This document shows positions 16,886-24,965 of a DNA stretch of 64,000 nt, piece by piece. The DNA is from Paraperibacillus marinus (GTDB lineage Bacteria > Bacillota > Bacilli > Bacillales > DSM-1321), in contig NZ_CP143542.1 in NCBI RefSeq assembly GCF_046237605.1, forward strand, positions 1,612,001-1,676,000. The letters are read 5' to 3'. A program made the position numbers and the translations under genes. Below the pieces are notes generated by a model, which saw only the letters and a list, made by a program, of their open reading frames with translations, had not been told where the DNA came from and made no database searches. The stretch's first letter is position 1, and the number at the start of each line of letters is the position of its first letter.

Positions 16886-16916
16886 GAAAATTTAAGAAAT
16901 TATCTGATAATATCAG

Positions 16917-16945
16917 TTGAAAACGATTATCATTTCTGTTATATT
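16917..16945 (+). promoter_or_regulatory. sigma-A promoter overlapped by a Fur box
   Basis: TTGAAA and TATATT are spaced by exactly 17 bases. The -35 box and spacer coincide with the first Fur-box-like sequence, so bound Fur would block RNA polymerase. The promoter points towards the small peptide gene at 16996. Confidence 0.7.
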
Positions 16946-16971
16946 CTAATTGAGCTTGAATATTATTCTCA
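16918..16971 (+). promoter_or_regulatory. two Fur-box-like operators
   Basis: Measured against the 7-1-7 consensus TGATAAT-N-ATTATCA, the site at 16918-16932 (TGAAAACGATTATCA) matches 12 of 14 positions. The site at 16957-16971 (TGAATATTATTCTCA) matches about 11 of 14. The second also sits inside a 9-bp inverted repeat, ctaattgag...ctcaattag (16946-16975). Iron-dependent repression of the downstream gene is inferred. Confidence 0.65.
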
Positions 16972-16995
16972 ATTAGCTGAGTGAGGTGCACCTTC

Positions 16996-17157
16996 ATGGT
17001 CTGGTTTTTTATAATGGCAGCGCTATTTACATACCTCTTTGTGCTTAAACATGTGCTGGGAAATATCCAGCCTGCCCGTAAATCCAAGTCAGTCGAAAGG
17101 GCAGCGATACCTAAAAATAGAAATGGCCGTTTAGAAGCCATTGGATCCACCAGGTGA
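16996..17157 (+). CDS. 53-residue basic membrane peptide, probably Fur-regulated
   Basis: The frame starts with a gaggtg ribosome site seven bases upstream. Residues 2-18 are hydrophobic (VWFFIMAALFTYLFVL), giving one membrane span, and residues 27-53 are basic (PARKSKSVERAAIPKNRNGR). The gene lies between ypbQ and dynA behind two Fur-box-like sites and is closed by its own terminator. B. subtilis has small Fur-regulated basic proteins (FbpA-C) in its iron-sparing response; I cannot show that this is one of them. No family match is recognised. Confidence 0.7.
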   Translation: MVWFFIMAALFTYLFVLKHVLGNIQPARKSKSVERAAIPKNRNGRLEAIGSTR

Positions 17158-17183
17158 AATTTTTGCCTGGTTTTTTTTTTTTT
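17149..17183 (+). terminator. terminator of the Fur-box peptide gene
   Basis: accagg and cctggt form the stem around an A/T loop that holds the stop codon of the peptide. A run of about 13 T follows. Confidence 0.85.
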
Positions 17184-17271
17184 ATATAATTCCATACTCT
17201 TTTTCTTATCATTTCGATTAAAATGGATAATATATGAATTCCAAATGCCAAGCTGACAAGGGGAACTAACG

Positions 17272-20200
17272 ATGAAACACATAATTACCAGCCAAAAGAG
17301 CCTCCTGCCTGCCCTCGGAGGACTGTATCTAAAATACAGCAGAACAGGGGATGCAGACAGCGCAGCCAAAATGAAAAGTTTAATTCATAAAGAGCGGAAT
17401 TCCGAACGGCTGATTGCATTCTGCGGCCACTTTTCTGCGGGCAAATCAAGCATGATCAATGCATTGCTAGGAAAAGAGCTTCTGCCTTCCAGTCCAGTCC
17501 CCACGAGTGCCAACATAGTAAAGATAAGTAAGGGCGGGGACTATGCCAAAGTATTCTTCAGGGAAGGAACCCCTGTTGTGTATCCGGCACCCTATGATTA
17601 CGGAATGGTTAAGTCCTATTGTAAAAAAGGGGATGAGATTTCTGCCATTGAAATAAGCACCCCTGATTTCCCCCTGGAAAATAACAGTGCCATCATGGAT
17701 ACCCCCGGGATTGATTCAGCGGATGATGCCCATAAAGCTTCTACAGAAGAGGCTATCCATTTAGCAGATATCGTTTTTTATGTAATGGATTACAACCATG
17801 TCCAATCAGAAGTGAATTTCCTATTCGCCAAAGAAGTGGCGGCCTCAGGGAAAACGCTTTATCTGATTGTCAATCAGATTGATAAGCATGATGAAACAGA
17901 GCTGACATTTGATGAGTTTGCAGATTCTGTATCACAAAGCTTTTTAAGCTGGGATGTTAAGCCTGATGACATATTCTTTACCTCCTTAAAGGATCCGGGG
18001 CTTTCGAGAAATGATTTCGATAAGGTGAAGGAGCTAATCAAGGATTTCTCTGAACAGGAACAAAAACCTGATACTGCAGGCATGGCAGCTGTCCAGATTG
18101 CAGGGGAGCATATGGACTGGCTCCGAAGGGAGAAGTCCGGGGAACTTTCTTCCTGGGAGAAAATAATCGATGACGCTGAGTCAGATCAAGGTGGGACTCT
18201 AACAGATCTTGCAGAACTTGAAAGTGAAAAAAAGAAGGCGGAACTGGCAGCCAGCGAAGCCCTGGAAGCTTTCCACAGCCGTCTGCAAACCATTCTGAAT
18301 AATGCTTATCTCATGCCAGCCTCCACAAGGGCGCTGGCAGAATCCTATCTTGAGTCTACAAAAAAAGACTTTAAGGTCGGCATGTTCTTCTCGAAGTCCA
18401 AAACAGAACAGGAAAGAAAATCGAGATTCATGGCTCTCAAGGAGGATCTCACAGACAAGGCAGAATCGCAGCTTGAGAGACATATTAAGGAGCTGTGCAT
18501 CTCAATCCTTAAGGAATATGACTTATTCGATGGAGAGCTTGAAGAAAAGGCACGAACCTTTTCCATTGATATTCCTGATTCACTCATGAAAGAGCCGGTC
18601 AAGAGCCAGGTCCAGATTACCGGGCAATATGTGCTTGTATTTACCCAGGAGCTTGCGGATGGTCTGAAAAAAGAAGCGAAAAATAATATTCGTCCATTTT
18701 TAGATAAATTTGAAGAAGCTGCCCGGCGCAGGATGAATGATAAAGTGCTGAAGATAAATAAGGATCTGGAACGGCATTCGGGACTGATTCGGGCGAAGAA
18801 GGAAATAGAAGCGGCACAACTGTGGATCAATCAGGAAGAATCCGAAATCGGGGCTTATCTGAATGGCGAAAAAACGCCTGAATTGTCCCCGGATATCATG
18901 CAGCTCTTCAAACAGTGGGATGGAGAGGAAAATAACTACCGTGTTGTTGTGAGTGAGGAAATGGAGGTTGAAGAAACAGCTGGAGAACTTTCTGCTGAGT
19001 ATCCTGCGATTCCAGTAAATGCTCCTGTGCAGAAAAAAGAAGAGACCGACACTAAAGTTATAGCTGAAAAGCTTTACGGGGCCTCTATTCTGTTAAAGGA
19101 TAAGAAGGGATTTCAACATATTGCAAAGGATCTTGAAGCTCAGGCCTCTAGACTGGAAAATCAAACATTTACGGTCGCTTTGTTCGGAGCCTTCAGTGCA
19201 GGAAAGTCGTCATTTGCCAATGCTTTGCTCGGGGATAAGGTGCTTCCTGTATCCCCTAATCCCACTACAGCAGCGATTAATAAAATTTGTCCGCCAGATT
19301 CCGCTAATCCGCATGGAACGGCCAGAGTAAAGCTTAAGGAAGAAGCCATGCTGCTTGAAGATGTAAGGCTTGCGTTCTCATTTTATGACACAGAGGTCTC
19401 AACCCTCGAAGAAGCTGTGCTAAAAGCGGGGGCGATCTTGGAAGAGCCTGCCGGGATGGGGACTCATAATACACATGCTTCCTTCCTGCGCGCCTTTTTG
19501 GAAGGATATCCCCTGCTTGGGACAAAGCTCGGCTCGGAAATCATAGTGGATTTAGACGGCTTTAGGGACTATGCTGCAAACGAGAAGAAATCCTGCATGG
19601 TTGACTGGATCGAACTCTACTATGATTGCGACATCACCCGCAAAGGAGTCATACTTACAGACACGCCTGGTGCCGATTCCGTCAATGCAAGGCATACCGG
19701 GACAGCGTTTGATTATATAAAAAATTCAGATGCAATCCTGTTTGTTACCTATTACAACCATTCCTTCTCAAAGGCAGACAGAGAATTCCTCATCCAATTG
19801 GGCCGTGTAAAAGATTCTTTTTCGATGGATAAAATGTTTTTCATCATCAATGCCGTAGACCTTGCCGGCTCAAAGGACGAGCTGGCAGATGTCGCCGGTT
19901 ATGTCAGCGGAGAGCTGGGAAACTTCCAGATCAGGCAGCCTAAAATTTATCCCCTGTCCAGCAAATCGGCCCTGGAGGAAAAGCAGGGCAGGGATCCACT
20001 GAAACAGCATTTCCTTTCAGACAGCGGGCTGCCGGATTTTGAAAGAGACTTCAATAAGTTCCTTGACGAAGATCTGACTGGAATTGCCGCTGCTTCTGCT
20101 GCCTCCTCTCTCCACCGGGCTGAGAACATGCTGAAGGAAGTAATTTCAGCGTCGCGTCTTGATCAGGATGAAAAGGAAGCACAGAAAAAGCAGCAGGAGG

Positions 20201-20931
20201 ATGAGCTGAAAAAAATCAGCGCCATTATTGAAAAAACAGATCTTGAGCTGGATCTATCCCGGCTGAGGAGAGAGATTTTGGATTTGGCCTTTTATTGTAA
20301 GCAGCGCGTTTTCCTCAGGTTCAATGATTTCTTCAGGGAGGCCTTCAGTCCTGCTTCCCTTAAAGATGACGGAAGGGACCTGAAAAAGGCGCTAAAGCTT
20401 TCATTACAGGAGCTGCTGTCATCAGCAGGCTTTGACCTGGCCCAGGAGATGCGGGCCACAACAGTCCGTTCTGAGGTGTACATGAACAAACTCCTCAAAC
20501 AGCATTATAGTAATTGGGCCGTTCAAATCAAGGAAATCAGAAAAGGGATAGAAATGTCAGAAATCCAAAACGTCACCATAGAGGTCCCGGATTTCAAACC
20601 TGGCTTCAAGAGCCTTACTGATGCAGATTTCAAAAAGGAGCTTTCTCTGTTTAAAAATCCACGAAGCTTTTTTGAGAAAAAGGAAAGTGTGAGGATGAAA
20701 GATTCCATGCAGTCCACCCTCGAACCGCTGGCAGAGGAATATCTGGAGAGCCAGGCTGAAAGACTTTATGAAGTATGCAGCCAGATGTATCAGCAATCCG
20801 TCAGCTCTTTAAAGGAGCAGCTAAAAGGGGAAATTATTGAGATATATGAGGGTTATACAGAAGCATACAGCCGGACAGAGGTCATTGAGGGCTATGAAAG
20901 CGCCCTCCAGTACTTACAAGATGCTTATTAA
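17272..20931 (+). CDS. dynA: double dynamin-like GTPase DynA
   Basis: The 1219-residue protein contains two fused dynamin-like modules. The first P-loop is GHFSAGKSS at residues 52-60, with DTPGIDS and NQID. The second is GAFSAGKSS at about residues 639-647, with DTPGADS and NAVD. Long helical stalk regions follow each GTPase domain. B. subtilis DynA (YpbR) has the same internal fusion and about the same length. It tethers and fuses membranes and protects against phage and membrane damage. The ribosome site is aaggggaa. A sulfurtransferase gene follows almost directly. Confidence 0.96.
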   Translation: MKHIITSQKSLLPALGGLYLKYSRTGDADSAAKMKSLIHKERNSERLIAFCGHFSAGKSSMINALLGKELLPSSPVPTSANIVKISKGGDYAKVFFREGTPVVYPAPYDYGMVKSYCKKGDEISAIEISTPDFPLENNSAIMDTPGIDSADDAHKASTEEAIHLADIVFYVMDYNHVQSEVNFLFAKEVAASGKTLYLIVNQIDKHDETELTFDEFADSVSQSFLSWDVKPDDIFFTSLKDPGLSRNDFDKVKELIKDFSEQEQKPDTAGMAAVQIAGEHMDWLRREKSGELSSWEKIIDDAESDQGGTLTDLAELESEKKKAELAASEALEAFHSRLQTILNNAYLMPASTRALAESYLESTKKDFKVGMFFSKSKTEQERKSRFMALKEDLTDKAESQLERHIKELCISILKEYDLFDGELEEKARTFSIDIPDSLMKEPVKSQVQITGQYVLVFTQELADGLKKEAKNNIRPFLDKFEEAARRRMNDKVLKINKDLERHSGLIRAKKEIEAAQLWINQEESEIGAYLNGEKTPELSPDIMQLFKQWDGEENNYRVVVSEEMEVEETAGELSAEYPAIPVNAPVQKKEETDTKVIAEKLYGASILLKDKKGFQHIAKDLEAQASRLENQTFTVALFGAFSAGKSSFANALLGDKVLPVSPNPTTAAINKICPPDSANPHGTARVKLKEEAMLLEDVRLAFSFYDTEVSTLEEAVLKAGAILEEPAGMGTHNTHASFLRAFLEGYPLLGTKLGSEIIVDLDGFRDYAANEKKSCMVDWIELYYDCDITRKGVILTDTPGADSVNARHTGTAFDYIKNSDAILFVTYYNHSFSKADREFLIQLGRVKDSFSMDKMFFIINAVDLAGSKDELADVAGYVSGELGNFQIRQPKIYPLSSKSALEEKQGRDPLKQHFLSDSGLPDFERDFNKFLDEDLTGIAAASAASSLHRAENMLKEVISASRLDQDEKEAQKKQQEDELKKISAIIEKTDLELDLSRLRREILDLAFYCKQRVFLRFNDFFREAFSPASLKDDGRDLKKALKLSLQELLSSAGFDLAQEMRATTVRSEVYMNKLLKQHYSNWAVQIKEIRKGIEMSEIQNVTIEVPDFKPGFKSLTDADFKKELSLFKNPRSFFEKKESVRMKDSMQSTLEPLAEEYLESQAERLYEVCSQMYQQSVSSLKEQLKGEIIEIYEGYTEAYSRTEVIEGYESALQYLQDAY

Positions 20932-20955
20932 ATGATAAGAAGGAGGCAAACTTGT

Positions 20956-21810
20956 ATGAATGTCCTGATGGAAGCAAAAGAACTTATGGGGAAGCTTGAT
21001 GATCCGGGGGTCAAAGTGGTGGATTGCAGGTTTTTACTTGGCAGCCCAGAGCATGGTTCGTCCCTGTACAAAATAGGTCATATCCCGGGTGCTGTCTATT
21101 TTGACCTGGAGAAGGATCTATCTGGGTTGCCAGGGAAACATGGAGGCAGGCATCCCCTGCCTTCCATGGAAGAATTCGCGGAGAAGCTTGGAGCCTGCGG
21201 CATAGACCGATCTCAGACAGTAGTAGCCTATGACACAGGCGAACTGGCTTTTGCATCCCGCCTCTATTGGATGATGAAATATGCAGGGCATGATGAGGTA
21301 TATATATTACAGGGGGGATTCAAAACCTGGGAAGAAGGCGGTTATCCGATTTCTGCAGAAAGAAGTGTATATCCCTCTGTAACGTATGATCTTTCCATTC
21401 AAGACAGCCTTCTAACAAATTATGAAGCCGTCAAGGCATTTGTTAATGGACGAGAAGAATTCACATTAATTGATTCCCGCGATTCCATCCGGTATGAGGG
21501 AATCGAAGAAAAGATTGACCATGCAGCCGGCCATATACCCGGCGCGGTCAATAAGTTGTGGCATCACAGCATCATGGATGGCGCCTTTAAGTCTGGAGAG
21601 GAACTGAAAGAGTTGTTCCGTGATGTGAATAAGGATCAAAAAGTGGTTGTCTACTGCGGTTCGGGTGTCACGGCTGCCCCTAATTTTATTGCCCTCAAAC
21701 TGGCTGGATTTAAGGATGTAAGCCTTTATGCGGGAAGCTTCAGTGATTATATTTCTTATAGTGGAAACCGGGTCGCAGGCAAGGAAGGAGAAATGAAAAT
21801 TTCTCTCTGA
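20956..21810 (+). CDS. sulfurtransferase with two rhodanese domains
   Basis: The 284-residue protein has two rhodanese domains. The N-terminal one is inactive (no Cys in YDTGELAFASR), and the C-terminal one has the active-site loop CGSGVTA. That loop suggests a mercaptopyruvate- or thiosulfate-type sulfurtransferase. The ATG at 20956 is chosen because aaggagg lies nine bases upstream; a frame from 20932 is open but lacks a site. It follows the dynA stop by 24 bases and may be co-transcribed. Cytoplasmic, with no signal peptide. Confidence 0.9.
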   Translation: MNVLMEAKELMGKLDDPGVKVVDCRFLLGSPEHGSSLYKIGHIPGAVYFDLEKDLSGLPGKHGGRHPLPSMEEFAEKLGACGIDRSQTVVAYDTGELAFASRLYWMMKYAGHDEVYILQGGFKTWEEGGYPISAERSVYPSVTYDLSIQDSLLTNYEAVKAFVNGREEFTLIDSRDSIRYEGIEEKIDHAAGHIPGAVNKLWHHSIMDGAFKSGEELKELFRDVNKDQKVVVYCGSGVTAAPNFIALKLAGFKDVSLYAGSFSDYISYSGNRVAGKEGEMKISL

Positions 21811-21863
21811 AAACCCGTGAAATGTGTTAAAATAGATAGTGGCGTCAAGAATAATCATTAAGG

Positions 21864-21917
21864 TAACTGCCTTACTCGGAATGAGCGCATGCTTTTTTGG
21901 GGGATAGGCAGTTTTTA
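21864..21917 (+). other. long-loop terminator-like hairpin in the ypcP leader
   Basis: aactgcct pairs with aggcagtt (8 bp) around a 33-base loop that contains a small ctc/gag hairpin. A five-base T tract follows. It lies between the sulfurtransferase stop and the ypcP start, with a taaaat -10-like sequence just upstream at about 21828. It may be the terminator of the previous operon or a leader attenuator. Confidence 0.45.
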
Positions 21918-21941
21918 ATTTCAAGATAGAGGTGAATTACA

Positions 21942-22844
21942 ATGGAGGAAACCATTGGGAAGCAAATAGAGCAGGCTGAATTACTGCCTTCCCTGATGCT
22001 CGTGGATGGAATGGCGCTATTGTTCCGCGCCTTTTATGCGACGGCAATAAGCGGTCAGTTCATGATCAATTCAAAAGGGATGCCGACTAATGCTGTCCAG
22101 GGCTTTTTGAAGCATCTTCTGACAGCCATTAATCATTTCAACCCTTCCCATGTAGCTGTCTGCTGGGATATGGGCAGTAAAACCTTCAGGAGCGAGATTT
22201 TCACAGAATATAAAGCAAACAGGCCGGACGCGCCGGTTGAATTGATTCCGCAGTTTGATGCGGTTAAGGAAGCGGTCCGAGCATTCGACATACCCAACAT
22301 CGGATTGAAGGGGTATGAAGCGGATGATTGCATAGGAACAATCGCAAAAGAAGCTAAGGCAGCGAGCAGGGTCTTTGTTTTGACAGGAGATCAGGATCTC
22401 CTTCAGCTCATTGAGGAAAATATCTCCGTTGTGCTGCTGAAAAAGGGCTTCGGCAATTACGATGTTCATGACGGCGATACATTCTTTGACTGGAAGGGAA
22501 TCACCCCAAGACAGATGATTGACTTAAAAGCTTTGATGGGGGACCCATCTGATAATTACCCGGGTGTAAAAGGCATAGGGGAAAAAACGGCCCTGAAGCT
22601 GCTGCAGGCATATGAGAATATTGAAGGAATCCTTGGAAATCTCCTTTTGCTTACAAAAGGGCAGCGTGAGAAAATCGAAGCGGCAGTGGATATGCTTCAC
22701 CTTTCACGGAAACTTGCCGAAATCAAATGCGATGTCCCTGTGGCGTGCCCGCTTGATCAGGCGAAATGGGAATATGACCATGCTTCCGTGAATAACATGC
22801 TCGATGAGTATGAAATCAGGGGGCTGCACCGTTTTCTGGCATAA
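21942..22844 (+). CDS. ypcP: 5'-3' exonuclease of the PolA N-terminal type
   Basis: The 300-residue protein is a stand-alone 5' nuclease (FEN-like). Acidic metal-binding motifs include MLVDGMALLFRAFYA, VCWDMGSKTFRSEI, KGYEADDCIGTIAK and LTGDQDLLQLI, and the helix-hairpin-helix segment GDPSDNYPGVKGIGEKTALKLL follows. In B. subtilis YpcP processes RNA primers and flaps in parallel with DNA polymerase I. The start is preceded by agaggtg. The place next to sspL agrees with B. subtilis. Confidence 0.95.
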   Translation: MEETIGKQIEQAELLPSLMLVDGMALLFRAFYATAISGQFMINSKGMPTNAVQGFLKHLLTAINHFNPSHVAVCWDMGSKTFRSEIFTEYKANRPDAPVELIPQFDAVKEAVRAFDIPNIGLKGYEADDCIGTIAKEAKAASRVFVLTGDQDLLQLIEENISVVLLKKGFGNYDVHDGDTFFDWKGITPRQMIDLKALMGDPSDNYPGVKGIGEKTALKLLQAYENIEGILGNLLLLTKGQREKIEAAVDMLHLSRKLAEIKCDVPVACPLDQAKWEYDHASVNNMLDEYEIRGLHRFLA

Positions 22845-22846
22845 CT

Positions 22847-22885
22847 ACCCGAACAGCGGCCTTTTATACGGCCGCTTCTTCGGGT
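22847..22885. terminator. two-part hairpin between ypcP and sspL
   Basis: acccgaa pairs with ttcgggt outside an inner gcggcc/ggccgc stem. The converging genes ypcP and sspL flank it. No T run is present on either side, so termination strength is unsure. Confidence 0.5.
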
Positions 22886-22919
22886 GGCTGTGGAGCAGGA
22901 CGGGTAGCAGGCGTAAGGC

Positions 22920-23057
22920 CTACCTCTTCGTATTGGATTTCTTGGCCCTGTTTTCTAACTCGGTTTTTGGGTCATGGGCGCGCTCGTCCTCGGCATAACC
23001 CTGAGAGGTCACCCCGAGGCTTGCTTTACCGCGGTTATTATGATGCTTTTTACTCAT
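22920..23057 (-). CDS. sspL: small acid-soluble spore protein L
   Basis: The 45-residue minus-strand protein ends in DPKTELENRAKKSNTKR and carries GVTSQGYAED, which are the recognisable SspL sequences. It is a minor SASP made in the forespore, soluble and rich in charged residues. A near-perfect ribosome site (aggaggtg) precedes the ATG. The adjacent ypcP agrees with B. subtilis. This is direct evidence that the organism sporulates. Confidence 0.95.
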   Translation of the reverse strand: MSKKHHNNRGKASLGVTSQGYAEDERAHDPKTELENRAKKSNTKR

Positions 23058-23152
23058 CCGAAAAGAAACACCTCCTGTAATACATTATTCCTGATTTAAA
23101 CGATATTTATGTTTTGTTGATTGGATACTATTTTTAAGGGGATTCACCGCTG

Positions 23153-23416
23153 ATGAAGACAATTGAAGAGTTTTTATGCGATTTAGAGGCAAGAGGCTTT
23201 TGTTTTGAAGAGGATGCCATCGGATTTATCTATTTTGGCAAGCACTATACGAATGCGGGCGACAGCCTTGTCAACAGTGCAATTGAAATCACTTTGAAAG
23301 CGCAGAAACGTTTCGACGGAAGCTTTTATCTTTCCCTGCTTGAAAGTCTGGTTCAGCAAGATATAACATCCAAGAAGAAAGCATTTGTGTTCGCTAATGA
23401 AATGAATTTAATTTAA
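23153..23416 (+). CDS. conserved hypothetical protein (possibly DUF6123-like)
   Basis: The 87-residue protein is acidic-helical, with a conserved-looking core GFIYFGKHYTNAGDSLVNSAIEITLKAQKRFDGSFYLSLLE. I associate this with small Bacillus proteins near sspL, possibly DUF6123, but cannot confirm it. No membrane segment or metal motif is seen. An aagggga site stands ten bases before the ATG. It is monocistronic, with its own terminator. Confidence 0.75.
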   Translation: MKTIEEFLCDLEARGFCFEEDAIGFIYFGKHYTNAGDSLVNSAIEITLKAQKRFDGSFYLSLLESLVQQDITSKKKAFVFANEMNLI

Positions 23417-23424
23417 AGTTAGTG

Positions 23425-23466
23425 CACCCCGAAGCTTGCGGCAGACTCTCGCTTTGGGGTGTTTTA
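23425..23466 (+). terminator. terminator after the 87-residue protein gene
   Basis: caccccgaagc pairs with gctttggggtg (one wobble) and is followed by tttt. It may also serve the converging RNase H gene. Confidence 0.75.
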
Positions 23467-23503
23467 CTATAACTGAACATGGAGCGTTCCTGTCTTTTCG
23501 CTT

Positions 23504-23893
23504 TTATTGCCCATTCTTTAATATTGCTTCCCTGGCCAGGGTGTCTGCCCTGTTTTCCCGGCTGGGCACCCATTTGATGAAAAAGAGTTCGATTTGTCCC
23601 GCCAAGGAAAGTGCCTTTTCCAAAAACGGGGCATATTTCTTGTTCTTTACAAATTCCTTTTCCATAGCCCTGAAAATCAGGTCTGAGTCGGTCTTGAAGG
23701 AAACCATTCCATACCCTCTCGATACACAGAGCTCCAAAGCTTTAATCAAAGCAGAAAATTCTGCTTCATGATTTTCCATCATTCCGATTGGGATCGAATA
23801 CGTTTCAACCTTGCCATTATTTTTTATAAAGATCCCAGCACCGCTCGGTCCGGGATTTCCTGCGCTCGCACCATCTATGTAAATTTCAATCAA
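23504..23893 (-). CDS. ypdQ: RNase HI-family protein YpdQ
   Basis: The 129-residue protein is a minimal RNase H domain. The four acidic residues are in IYIDGASAGNPGPSG (Asp), NHEAEF (Glu), KTDSDLI (Asp) and NRADTLA (Asp), so the catalytic set looks complete. Its size and place near sspL fit B. subtilis YpdQ. The family cleaves RNA in RNA-DNA hybrids; whether this member is active in vivo is not known from sequence. It is transcribed divergently from the related ypeP. Confidence 0.88.
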   Translation of the reverse strand: MIEIYIDGASAGNPGPSGAGIFIKNNGKVETYSIPIGMMENHEAEFSALIKALELCVSRGYGMVSFKTDSDLIFRAMEKEFVKNKKYAPFLEKALSLAGQIELFFIKWVPSRENRADTLAREAILKNGQ

Positions 23894-24057
23894 TGAAAGC
23901 CGCCCCCCAGAATATAATTATCTAAAGTGTACCATAATCATGATATATGTAAGAACATGAGGACTGCTTTCAGTCATGATTTTGCTAAAAGAGGTTAAAT
24001 TAGTGATGAAATGTGATATATAAGTTAAATATGCTACTTGGCCTAAAGGAGGCAGCT

Positions 24058-24714
24058 ATGAAGGTTATCATTCACTGGAGGTATAAACATCCGAAAAGGG
24101 TCGATGCGGTTTTTCACTCAGAGCCGATAGACGCTGGGCAGGCCCTATATATCACGGAAGACCTTGAGAAGTCTGGCAGGCTTTCAAGCATTGAATATGA
24201 AGACGAAGCAGGCAGCACGTGGACCAAGAAGGAATTAAGGAAACTGCTGGCGGAAGTGGAGGATGAACCTCAGGATATTACCGTTTTCTTTGATGGAGGA
24301 TATTTGAAGGAAGAGAAATTATCGGGAGCAGGCGCAGTGATTTACTACACCCAGAATAATAAAAAGTGGCGGGTGCGTTCGAATAAGATTCTTGAAATTC
24401 TGGAATCAAACAATGAAGCCGAGTATGCTGCATTGTATTTTGCCCTTCAGCAGCTTGAGGAGCTGGGGGTAAGGAATATGTCCTGCACCTTCATAGGAGA
24501 TTCCCAAGTTGTCCTCAACCAGCTTTCGGGAGAGTGGCCATGTTTTGAAGAAGGCTTAAACCGGTGGCTTGACAGAATAGAACATAAAATGGGTGAAATG
24601 GGAATAAAGCCTGTGTACTCCCTTGTTGGAAGGAAAGAAAATGGGGAGGCAGACAAGCTTGCGGGCCAGGCTTTGGAACGAAAATTTGTCTCCAGTAAAT
24701 TAGAACTGATTTAA
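24058..24714 (+). CDS. ypeP: YpeP, RNase H-like protein with extra N-terminal domain
   Basis: The 218-residue protein has about 75 N-terminal residues of unknown fold (VIIHWRYKHPKRVDAVFHSE), then an RNase H-like domain with FFDGGYL, NNEAEY, FIGDSQ and GEADKLA, so all four acidic positions are present. It is annotated in Bacillus as a reverse-transcriptase-like/RNase H protein. The ATG at 24058 has an ideal taaaggagg site. The small zinc-finger gene ypeQ follows 19 bases later and is probably in the same operon. Confidence 0.88.
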   Translation: MKVIIHWRYKHPKRVDAVFHSEPIDAGQALYITEDLEKSGRLSSIEYEDEAGSTWTKKELRKLLAEVEDEPQDITVFFDGGYLKEEKLSGAGAVIYYTQNNKKWRVRSNKILEILESNNEAEYAALYFALQQLEELGVRNMSCTFIGDSQVVLNQLSGEWPCFEEGLNRWLDRIEHKMGEMGIKPVYSLVGRKENGEADKLAGQALERKFVSSKLELI

Positions 24715-24733
24715 TAAAAAAGGAGAAGGCCGC

Positions 24734-24910
24734 ATGACCAGGAAAGATATTTGTTCAGAAGTTGATACTATGCTTGAAGACTATTGTAAAGATTGTTTCT
24801 TGAAGGCTCATCACAGAAAAGAAAAAGGCCGGACTTTCGCCCATAAATTCTGCATATCACAGTGTACGGTCGGTGAAAAACTCAAGGAGCTCGGAGACAG
24901 GCTGAAGTAG
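24734..24910 (+). CDS. ypeQ: YpeQ-like zinc-finger protein
   Basis: The 58-residue protein has cysteines in CKDC (18-21), a histidine-rich turn (KAHHRKEKGRTFAHKFC) and CTVGEKLKELG, matching the small zinc-finger family that includes YpeQ. It probably binds one zinc ion. It follows ypeP closely with an aaaggagaagg ribosome site and ends at a strong terminator. Function unknown. Confidence 0.8.
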   Translation: MTRKDICSEVDTMLEDYCKDCFLKAHHRKEKGRTFAHKFCISQCTVGEKLKELGDRLK

Positions 24911-24931
24911 TTGAAATAAAAATCTGTCATT

Positions 24932-24963
24932 AAAAAAAGCTCCCGAAGGGAGCTTTTTTTAAT
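24932..24963. terminator. bidirectional terminator between ypeQ and the MBL gene
   Basis: aaaaaaagctccc and gggagcttttttt form a perfect stem with a short gaa-containing loop. A and T tracts on both sides let it serve both converging genes. Confidence 0.9.
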
Positions 24964-24965
24964 GA

